Of a stretch of 6,910 nucleotides of DNA, positions 1-4,793 are shown in pieces. Each line of letters starts with the position of its first letter. Position 1 is the first letter of the stretch. Location: positions 1 to 6,910 of the forward strand of contig SXSP01000449.1 in NCBI GenBank assembly GCA_005792225.1, written 5' to 3'. This DNA is from Bdellovibrionales bacterium. GTDB taxonomy: Bacteria > Bdellovibrionota > Bdellovibrionia > Bdellovibrionales > JAMPXM01. A program made the position numbers and the translations under genes. A model generated the notes under the pieces. That model was not told where the DNA came from. It ran no database searches and saw only the letters and a program-made list of their open reading frames with translations.

Positions 1-111
1 GAAAGTTCGCTCAACGATGATGGCGATCGAAATCACTTGGAAGGCCGCGATGGGCCACATCCAAAAACCGCCTTCGTGGAAAGCCATGCCGATCTTAGCG
101 AAAAACTCCAT
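1..111 (-). CDS. MotA/TolQ/ExbB-type proton channel protein, N-terminal fragment
   Basis: Only the first 37 codons lie in the window; the rest is beyond the left edge. The start ATG (109-111, minus strand) has a GGGAG ribosome site 6 nt upstream (118-122). The peptide has a short soluble N-terminus with MEFFAKIGMAFHEGG, then a hydrophobic stretch at about residues 16-33 containing FWMWPIAAF, followed by VERTF. This matches the start of TolQ/ExbB/MotA-family subunits, where a Gly-rich turn precedes a 'MWPI' first transmembrane helix that ends in an [I/V]ER motif. Family members form inner-membrane proton channels that power TolR/ExbD or flagellar partners. The fragment cannot tell ExbB from TolQ, and partner genes such as exbD would lie outside the window. 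The family call is good; the subfamily is unknown. Confidence 0.72.
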   Translation of the reverse strand, partial: MEFFAKIGMAFHEGGFWMWPIAAFQVISIAIIVERTF

Positions 112-162
112 GAACGACTCCCGTTGCGAAATCCAGGCAAATGTTTTGTATTTAGTGTGAGC

Positions 163-203
163 TCCTAGTTAAAAATCCTTGACGTTGGTCAAGATACTGT
201 CAA
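163..203 (-). promoter_or_regulatory. Candidate promoter/operator upstream of the proton-channel gene
   Basis: On the minus strand a consensus -35-like TTGACA (198-203) stands 17 nt from a poor -10 match AAGGAT (175-180). Between and overlapping them is a perfect inverted repeat, CTTGAC-caac-GTCAAG on the minus strand (178-193), followed by a run of five T (171-175). It could be a repressor or activator site over the promoter of the gene starting at 111. It could instead be a weak rho-independent terminator for the beta-barrel gene that ends at 369. The 257-nt gap 112-368 contains no convincing gene. Confidence 0.3.
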
Positions 204-235
204 CTTTTGAAATCGAATTGATTTATCGCGTTAGT

Positions 236-262
236 TTCGCGCGCGAACAAAGCGTGCGCGAA
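236..262. repeat. GC-rich inverted repeat (hairpin) between the beta-barrel and proton-channel genes
   Basis: Positions 236-245 pair with 253-262 around the 7-nt loop 246-252. The stem is ten pairs, with one G-T pair (243/255) if read as plus-strand RNA and an A-C mismatch there if read as minus-strand RNA. Bases 236-247 also form a perfect 12-nt palindrome, TTCGCGCGCGAA. No T-run follows on either strand, so it is not a standard intrinsic terminator. It lies 107 nt downstream of the beta-barrel stop codon and could be an mRNA 3' end stabiliser or a processing site. Confidence 0.4.
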
Positions 263-368
263 TTCGTTCGCCCGCGTTCGCTGATGATGAATGAAGATCG
301 TGCAACGAGGACATTCGTTTCGAACAAAACGAAAGCGGAAGAGTGAATGATCGAATCGACCGGCTGCC

Positions 369-866
369 TCAGAAGTAAAAAATAATTCCCGCGCGCAAGG
401 GGCTGTCACCGAATGTGCGGAAGCGAACGCCACTCGATAACGACGTCACCGCGGTTCCCGCTTCAAAACTGAAACCTAAATTTTCGAGGCCCGGAAGGAA
501 GAACTCCGTGCCGACAAAACCCATGAGTTCAAAGCCGCTCTCACTCTTCGTCGCAACTTCGGTCGTCACGACACCCGCACCGGCGCCCATGTAAAAGTTG
601 AGGTTATCCTCTTGAAAGATAATTCGGTAGAGTTTCGCCATGGCTCCAAAACGCGAATTATCTTTTTGGGTGTCTACACCGAGTGCCGCCGAGAGCCCCA
701 AGTCAGCGCCGGGATAATACTGGAGCGCCACCGCCGGCACATCGCTCGCGAACTGATTCTTGTACCCGACACCGAGACGATGCGAGAGATCTTTCGCCTG
801 CACGGAAGAAGTAGCAAAAACACCTGCGAGCAGAGCGGCGAGGGCACAAACGATGCGATTTCTCAT
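369..866 (-). CDS. Small outer-membrane beta-barrel protein
   Basis: This 165-residue protein begins with a clear Sec signal peptide: basic MRNR, a hydrophobic core at about residues 5-19, and a predicted cleavage after VQA (residue 24). The mature part alternates polar and hydrophobic residues, with Gly- and Tyr-rich strands such as RLGVGY, VALQYYPG, FYMGAGAGVV and RAGIIFYF. It ends in Phe165, the usual C-terminal signal recognised by the BAM assembly machinery. The length suits an 8-stranded barrel of the OmpA-like/OmpW-like size class. The start at 864-866 was chosen because GGAGGT (876-881) sits 9 nt upstream; a GTG ten codons earlier would put this site inside the gene and add a non-signal extension. 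No specific function, ligand or gene name can be given. The downstream proton-channel gene is 257 nt away, too far to assume an operon. Confidence 0.78.
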   Translation of the reverse strand: MRNRIVCALAALLAGVFATSSVQAKDLSHRLGVGYKNQFASDVPAVALQYYPGADLGLSAALGVDTQKDNSRFGAMAKLYRIIFQEDNLNFYMGAGAGVVTTEVATKSESGFELMGFVGTEFFLPGLENLGFSFEAGTAVTSLSSGVRFRTFGDSPLRAGIIFYF

Positions 867-993
867 GATGCGAGGACCTCCACCCGAAATTAACACTCAA
901 AACCCCGCGCGCGAGCAAGCAAAAGAGCAAAGACCTCGCGAAATTCTTGTTGCCTGTGACCAGACCGATAACTTAGGTTTTCTTTACCTGCGT

Positions 994-1069
994 GGGGGTA
1001 TAGCTCAGTTGGGAGAGCGCGAGCATGGCATGTTCGAGGTCGCAGGTTCGATCCCTGTTACCTCCACCA
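994..1069 (+). tRNA. tRNA-Ala (anticodon GGC)
   Basis: The complete 76-nt cloverleaf includes an encoded CCA. The acceptor stem GGGGGTA (994-1000) pairs with TACCTCC (1059-1065) and contains the G3-U70 wobble, the classic alanine identity element. The D arm is GCTC-AGTTGGGA-GAGC. The anticodon stem CGAGC/GTTCG encloses the loop ATGGCAT with anticodon GGC, reading GCC. The T arm is GCAGG-TTCGATC-CCTGT. A discriminator A and CCA end at 1069. The upstream gap has a possible -10 (GATAAC, 967-972) without a good -35, so the promoter is not assigned. No intrinsic terminator with a T-run is visible immediately after the gene. Confidence 0.96.
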
Positions 1070-1110
1070 ATTTCCGCACGAAAAGTGGATTCTAGGCGCG
1101 ACAAGTCCTA

Positions 1111-1149
1111 TTCGAGGTCGCAAGGCTTTGATCCCCATTACCTCCACCA
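1111..1149 (+). pseudogene. Decayed duplicate of the tRNA-Ala 3' half
   Basis: Positions 1111-1149 repeat tRNA-Ala positions 1033-1069. The first 12 nt (TTCGAGGTCGCA) are identical, and the final ATTACCTCCACCA keeps the acceptor strand and CCA. The part between carries two 1-nt insertions and about three substitutions that break the T arm. Upstream, a GCGCGA at about 1097-1102 and an AGTGG at about 1085-1089 faintly echo the D-arm region, so a whole tandem copy may once have existed. No 5' acceptor strand is recognisable, so it cannot make a functional tRNA. Alternatives are a remnant attachment site left by an element that integrated into the tRNA 3' end. Confidence 0.7.
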
Positions 1150-1228
1150 ATCTTTCCTGGAGAAGCGTGCCCTGGGCGCACCAAAATGAAACACGACCGG
1201 AATCCATCGTCGCGAATCTAAACAACTC

Positions 1229-1247
1229 CGATTAGAATCGTAATGTG
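1229..1247 (+). promoter_or_regulatory. Candidate -10 element giving a leaderless mRNA
   Basis: TAGAAT (1233-1238) matches TATAAT at five of six bases and would place transcription initiation at about 1244-1246, on the GTG start codon at 1245. The gene has no Shine-Dalgarno sequence upstream, which fits a leaderless transcript. The -10 lies inside the inverted repeat CGATT-ag-AATCG (1229-1240), a possible operator. The -35 position (about 1210-1215, TCGCGA) is poor, which lowers confidence. Confidence 0.38.
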
Positions 1248-2297
1248 GGGAAATCCATTGGCATCGCTTTGATTTTTTTGGTTCTCGTGGTTCTTTTTCA
1301 GAACTGCGGTCAGGGATTTTCTTCGGTCGCGAACGCGCCCGCAACGCTTGACCAGCCACAAGACATTGGAGAGGATCCGGGCGAGGTCGAACCGATGCCA
1401 ACTGCCACTCCGAATCCAGGGCCAAATCCATCTCCCAGCCCCACTCCCGAAACGTATCCAACCAATCCGGTGCCCCCAGGTGCCCAGGTCACAACGCTCC
1501 TGTCGAATCACGGCTTCAATGAAGGTCCCGTTTGGATACCGTCACTCAACTCGTTGATCTTCACGGACCAAAAGGTGCAGCTCCTTTACCGCTGGGATGC
1601 CGCGACCGGAATGGAAAGCGTCTTCCGGTCCGATGCGAAGATTCCGAACGGCAACATTCTTGATCTGAATGGACATCTGATCACCGTGGAAGGTTTTCCA
1701 GCAAAGCGCGTGGGACGCACGAACCTCATGACGATGGAAACAACCACCGTCGCCGATCGGTTCGAAGGTAAGAAATTTAATTCTCCGAATGATCTCGTTC
1801 TCTATAAAGACGGGAGTATCTACTTCACCGATCCCACTTACGGAGATGGCGGTCAGCGCGAGCTCGGATTTCAAGGTGTGTTTCGCGTCCTCGCAAGCGG
1901 CGAGGTCAAACTCATCACGAAGGAATTCGATCAGCCCAACGGCATCGTCTTCTCTCCCGATTACAAAACCCTCTTCGTTTCCGACTCGGGTCGCGAGAAT
2001 ATCCGCAAGTTCGCTCTCAACGAGAACGGTGAAGTGGTGTCGGATTCTGTCTTCTACGCTCCCGGAAATAATATGGGAAATGCGTTCGACGGGATGACGA
2101 TGGATCAGGCCGGCAACCTCTACACTTCGGGCCGTAAGGGCGTCACGATCTTAAATCCTTCAGGCAGCGTCGTGGCGTTTATCAATGTAGGAGAGAACAC
2201 CACGAACGTCACTTTTGGAGGACCAGACGGGAAAACCCTCTTCATCACCTGCGCGACAACGTTACGAAAGATCGATCTCCTGATTCCCGGAATGTGA
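1245..2297 (+). CDS. Lipoprotein with SMP-30/gluconolactonase-like beta-propeller domain
   Basis: The protein has 350 residues. It starts with MGKS and a hydrophobic segment (residues 5-18), then FQNC with the lipid-modified Cys21, an unusual lipobox with Asn at -1. A Pro/Thr/Ser-rich stalk spans about residues 35-80. A six-bladed SMP-30/gluconolactonase/LRE domain fills about residues 82-350. Family metal ligands are visible: Glu93 in NEGPVW, Asn232 in QPNGIVFSPD and Asp282 in FDGMTMD; Asn182 in SPNDLVLYKDG matches the substrate-site Asn. The family uses a divalent metal to hydrolyse sugar lactones, such as gluconolactone to gluconate, or related esters. The substrate here is unknown. The protein should be anchored in the periplasm or on the outer membrane. 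GTG at 1245 is the only plausible start, because an in-frame TAG lies at 1233-1235; there is no ribosome site. It converges with the MFS gene, 12 nt apart. Confidence 0.85.
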   Translation: MGKSIGIALIFLVLVVLFQNCGQGFSSVANAPATLDQPQDIGEDPGEVEPMPTATPNPGPNPSPSPTPETYPTNPVPPGAQVTTLLSNHGFNEGPVWIPSLNSLIFTDQKVQLLYRWDAATGMESVFRSDAKIPNGNILDLNGHLITVEGFPAKRVGRTNLMTMETTTVADRFEGKKFNSPNDLVLYKDGSIYFTDPTYGDGGQRELGFQGVFRVLASGEVKLITKEFDQPNGIVFSPDYKTLFVSDSGRENIRKFALNENGEVVSDSVFYAPGNNMGNAFDGMTMDQAGNLYTSGRKGVTILNPSGSVVAFINVGENTTNVTFGGPDGKTLFITCATTLRKIDLLIPGM

Positions 2298-2309
2298 GCC
2301 CACGATCAA

Positions 2310-3551
2310 TTAAGCCGCGAGTGGCTGCTGAACTCGGGCCGGTACACTCATCGCGGTGACGGCGAGGAGGCCCGCGCAAATCGCAAGCACCGCCATTGCG
2401 TGAAAGACCGAGAGAAAACCGTAGCTCTGAATCACGAAGGCTCCTCCCACGGGACCGAACGCTTCACCGACAAAACGAAAACTTGAGGCACCGAAATAGC
2501 TTCCTCTTAGGTGCACGGGCGCGAGAACGTCGATCGCGACATTCTGGAGGGGCCCGATGATGACTTCGCCGACCGAAATCAAGACGATCATCAAAACGAG
2601 CGCCGGGAGCGAGAAGCCCATGAGCTGCATCGGCAGAAACCCTGCGGAGAAAATTACACTCCCCACCAGCATCAATCTCGCGTTCGAGAATTTTCGCACC
2701 AATGGTTCCACCGTCGGGATCAGAACCACGACGAGAAACGCGTTCAAGGACAGCAAGTAGCCCACAATGCGCGTTCCGCCTTCAAATTCGGTCGAGATCA
2801 ATCGCGCGACGTTCGTATCGATTTGCATATAGGCGGCGCTAAACAAAATACCCGATACAAGAAGGCGCCTGAAAGCTCCGTCTCCCGCGATGACCCGCAC
2901 GGCTTCGGTCAATTTCGCCAGCGGAGCTCCGGCGGTTCTCGCCGGGCGCACCCAAGTTACATTATAGACGCGGAACAAACGACCGAGCATGAGGGCGTAG
3001 CCGAAATAGAGTGTCGCCGAAGCCAGGAAGACCCATTGACCGCCGACGGAACCTCCGATGCCCCCGGCAAGTCCGCCGATCATGGCGCCGGCATTCATCA
3101 GCATGTAGCGGAGCCTCAAAACGAACGCACGATTCTCATCGGGGCAGCGGTCGATGATGAGGGCCTGCGCCGATGGACCGAACATGGATGAGGTCATTCC
3201 GACGATCCCGTTCAAAATCAAAAACGCAATTGTTTGCGCGGCACTTCCCTTGGGGAGGTAGGCGGCCGCGAAAAATCCAAAAAACGTTGCGCTGGAGGCC
3301 CAGAGAGCCACCCGCATGATGATGGTGCGACCGAGAACGTCGGCGAGGTAACCCGAAAAGAAACTCGAAGCGCACGCCATTACGGGAGCGGCGCTGATGA
3401 CGAAGCCGATGGCGATGCCACTTAAGGCCGTATGCTTCGCGAGATAGATCGCGAGAAACGGGATACTCATCATGAAGGCCGTCTTGGTCCAGATGCTTCC
3501 GAGGAGGAGTGAGATAACGAGGGGATCTTTGATGCTTTTGAAGGGATTCAT
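2310..3551 (-). CDS. MFS transporter, 12-TM drug/metabolite efflux type
   Basis: This 413-residue inner-membrane protein is hydrophobic throughout, consistent with two six-helix halves joined by a cytoplasmic loop at about residues 194-225. The signature motif A of the major facilitator superfamily, GYLADVLGRTIIM, occurs at residues 67-79 between helices 2 and 3. A Gly-rich helix 5 (RYMLMNAGAMIGGLAGG, about 148-164) resembles motif C of proton-coupled drug antiporters. The second half has EPLVRKFSNARL (about 282-293) and a Gly-rich SVGEVIIGP helix. Overall it resembles DHA1/MdtH-like exporters, but no substrate can be read from the sequence. The start ATG (3549-3551) was chosen for the GGAG 6 nt upstream (3558-3561) and the normal MFS N-terminus MNPFKSIKDP. 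The frame stays open 36 codons further up, but that stretch is hydrophilic and contains hairpins. The gene is downstream of the lipoprotein gene, same strand, after 153 nt. Confidence 0.88.
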   Translation of the reverse strand: MNPFKSIKDPLVISLLLGSIWTKTAFMMSIPFLAIYLAKHTALSGIAIGFVISAAPVMACASSFFSGYLADVLGRTIIMRVALWASSATFFGFFAAAYLPKGSAAQTIAFLILNGIVGMTSSMFGPSAQALIIDRCPDENRAFVLRLRYMLMNAGAMIGGLAGGIGGSVGGQWVFLASATLYFGYALMLGRLFRVYNVTWVRPARTAGAPLAKLTEAVRVIAGDGAFRRLLVSGILFSAAYMQIDTNVARLISTEFEGGTRIVGYLLSLNAFLVVVLIPTVEPLVRKFSNARLMLVGSVIFSAGFLPMQLMGFSLPALVLMIVLISVGEVIIGPLQNVAIDVLAPVHLRGSYFGASSFRFVGEAFGPVGGAFVIQSYGFLSVFHAMAVLAICAGLLAVTAMSVPARVQQPLAA

Positions 3552-3651
3552 TTTATGCTCCGGTGGGAGGTACAATCGCCTCTCGCCCCGAGCGTTTTGC
3601 AACGCCCGTTCCACCGAAGATCGCAGCCCGGAGGCCCGCTGAAGGGCCCCC
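3552..3651 (-). promoter_or_regulatory. Structured leader upstream of the MFS gene
   Basis: Read as minus-strand RNA this leader contains three hairpins in order. The first (3651-3630) has an 8-pair stem GGGGGCCC/GGGCCTCC with a 6-nt loop. The second (3607-3590) has a 7-pair stem GGGCGTT/AACGCTC closed by a GCAA tetraloop of the GNRA type. The third (3569-3558) is CTCC-cacc-GGAG, whose 3' arm is the gene's own ribosome site. None is followed by a T-run, so transcription termination is unlikely; translational control or mRNA stabilisation is more plausible. No known riboswitch family was recognised. The remaining spacer, 3652-3704, shows no gene and no clear promoter. Confidence 0.4.
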
Positions 3652-3704
3652 GCGCTCATCGAGTCTTTACAATCAACTCATGGATCTTAGAATCCGGACA
3701 TGCG

Positions 3705-4763
3705 TCAGAGAGGCCAAGGCCACCACGAATCGTCATCTTCGGGAGTAGGCGCCGGGGTTGGTTCCGGCACGGCGGTGGGAGCCGCCGTGGGGACAGCGGT
3801 GGGAGCCGCGGTTGGAACCGCAGTTGGTGCGGCGGTCGGAGCGGCTGTTGGGCGCGGATACGGGGTCGAGTTCGGAGTCGGCGCAGGCGGTTCAGGCTCA
3901 GTGGGTTGACCTTCGCAACGCTTGAGTTCGGGTTTGATCTCAAGGGCCGCAATCGCCTGCATTTGCGGGATTGAGAGCTTAACAAAGCTCTCTTCTCGAG
4001 TTTGCTCGAGCAGCGATGAAAGATCCGCCGGAAATCCCGCGAACGAATCGGAGAGTTTCACGAGAAACGCCCGGTGGAAGGTCTCGTTCGCTTGATCGAG
4101 CTCTGCGCGTTCTCCCCAGCGGACGTTGATCGTCTTTTGAACGTCGTACGTGTCACCGGCCTCGCAGAAATTGAGGGCCTTGTATTTTGTGACTATGGCA
4201 AGCTCGCGATCACCTTTCAAGGTGAGGACACGTTGTTCGGTGGAGGACTCGAGCGTGAGTTCGTTTTCTGACCAGCCGGTCACTTTCATTTTCAGGTCGC
4301 CTTCGACACCATCACTCATCGCGACGGTTTGGCAATCGTCTTGAGTGACTTTCGGAAGAGCGTTGAGGTAATCGGCGAGCGACTGTTCAGATAAGTCGTA
4401 AGAGGCGCTCGAAAGAAGTTTCACGATCTTGTCAGTGGGGCGGTTGCCGCTGGCGCCACGACCGGGAGCGACCCGGAAATCCGTGGTGACTTGTCTAACG
4501 ATCGCCGTCTCTGGGAACTCCCCCATTCGGTCGTAGAGTTTTTGAAGGTTCATGCAGCCTTCTTCGTCGCTCACTTCATTCGGCTTCACATCCAAGGCTT
4601 TTGAGACCGATGAAGGGGTCGGGCCCGGCACGGGCAATCCGGTTCCACCCCCACCGGCCCCAGGGCCCGCCGCTGAATTCGAAGAATCTCCCCCGCACCC
4701 GGCCGCGAGTGCGAGCACCAGCGAGAACAGGGTCGTCGACTTGAAGAACGAGCTAGCTGTCAT
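3705..4763 (-). CDS. Lipoprotein of unknown function with C-terminal PTA[A/V] repeat tail
   Basis: The protein has 352 residues. A lipoprotein signal (hydrophobic residues 11-21, LAAGC) gives lipid-modified Cys23. A Gly/Ser/Pro-rich linker covers about residues 24-52. A globular middle of about 60-285, mixed alpha/beta in character, carries four further cysteines (70, 144, 200, 283), an even number that would allow two disulfides in the periplasm. A Pro-rich tail (about 286-341) contains seven PTA[A/V] units (305-332), followed by acidic EDDD and an aromatic end, SWWPWPL. I do not recognise the middle domain. The start ATG has a near-perfect AAGGAG site 7 nt upstream. It follows the transglutaminase-like gene by 30 nt and is probably co-transcribed with it, so the two may act together at the cell envelope. 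An exported or surface-anchored role is likely; no enzymatic motif was seen. Confidence 0.82.
   Translation of the reverse strand: MTASSFFKSTTLFSLVLALAAGCGGDSSNSAAGPGAGGGGTGLPVPGPTPSSVSKALDVKPNEVSDEEGCMNLQKLYDRMGEFPETAIVRQVTTDFRVAPGRGASGNRPTDKIVKLLSSASYDLSEQSLADYLNALPKVTQDDCQTVAMSDGVEGDLKMKVTGWSENELTLESSTEQRVLTLKGDRELAIVTKYKALNFCEAGDTYDVQKTINVRWGERAELDQANETFHRAFLVKLSDSFAGFPADLSSLLEQTREESFVKLSIPQMQAIAALEIKPELKRCEGQPTEPEPPAPTPNSTPYPRPTAAPTAAPTAVPTAAPTAVPTAAPTAVPEPTPAPTPEDDDSWWPWPL
3768..3851 (-). repeat. Seven 12-nt coding repeats (PTA[A/V] units)
   Basis: This 84-bp tract holds seven in-frame imperfect 12-nt units, each coding Pro-Thr-Ala-Ala or Pro-Thr-Ala-Val, in the lipoprotein tail. Third codon positions differ between units, while the amino-acid pattern is kept; the order is A, A, V, A, V, A, V. 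This suggests an old expansion maintained by selection on the protein rather than a very recent slippage event. Copy number may still vary between strains. Confidence 0.85.
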
Positions 4764-4770
4764 GACTCTA

Positions 4771-4776
4771 CTCCTT
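4771..4776 (-). promoter_or_regulatory. Strong ribosome binding site of the repeat-tailed lipoprotein
   Basis: AAGGAG on the minus strand lies 7 nt before the ATG at 4761-4763, inside the 30-nt gap after the transglutaminase-like gene. It fixes the lipoprotein start and supports efficient independent initiation within a shared transcript. No terminator or promoter is visible in the gap. Confidence 0.8.
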
Positions 4777-4793
4777 TTATTTAACTTGAAATC

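Noticed and set aside
314..333. Inverted repeat TTCGTTT/AAACGAA as a terminator of the beta-barrel gene
   Set aside because: The stem is AT-rich and short, with no T-run after it on either strand; it may be chance.
200..433. Minus-strand 77-codon open frame between the beta-barrel and proton-channel genes
   Set aside because: It overlaps the end of the beta-barrel gene, its peptide is rich in Arg, His and Phe without any domain or signal, and it contains the GC-rich hairpin in its coding part.
910..940. CGCGAG/CTCGCG inverted repeat upstream of the beta-barrel gene
   Set aside because: Six pairs across a 19-nt loop in GC-rich DNA is close to chance level.
760..1095. Plus-strand 111-codon open frame
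   Set aside because: It runs antisense to the beta-barrel signal peptide and straight through the tRNA-Ala gene.
2298..2309. Shared bidirectional terminator between the convergent lactonase-like and MFS genes
   Set aside because: The 12-nt gap and its flanks show no stable stem with T-runs.
2511..3191. Plus-strand 226-codon open frame
   Set aside because: It lies wholly antisense to the MFS gene; its His/Arg/Glu-rich peptide is the mirror of hydrophobic membrane codons.
3552..3659. 36-codon N-terminal extension of the MFS protein
   Set aside because: It is hydrophilic and Arg-rich, lacks a good ribosome site, contains the leader hairpins, and the internal ATG has a GGAG at proper spacing.
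3740..3850. G-rich plus strand as a possible G-quadruplex
   Set aside because: The G-runs are spaced by long, irregular loops and are explained by Pro and Ala codons on the other strand.
3700..3909. Plus-strand Gly/Val/Ala repeat peptide
   Set aside because: It is the antisense reading of the PTA[A/V] tail of the lipoprotein; the repeat alone keeps the frame open.
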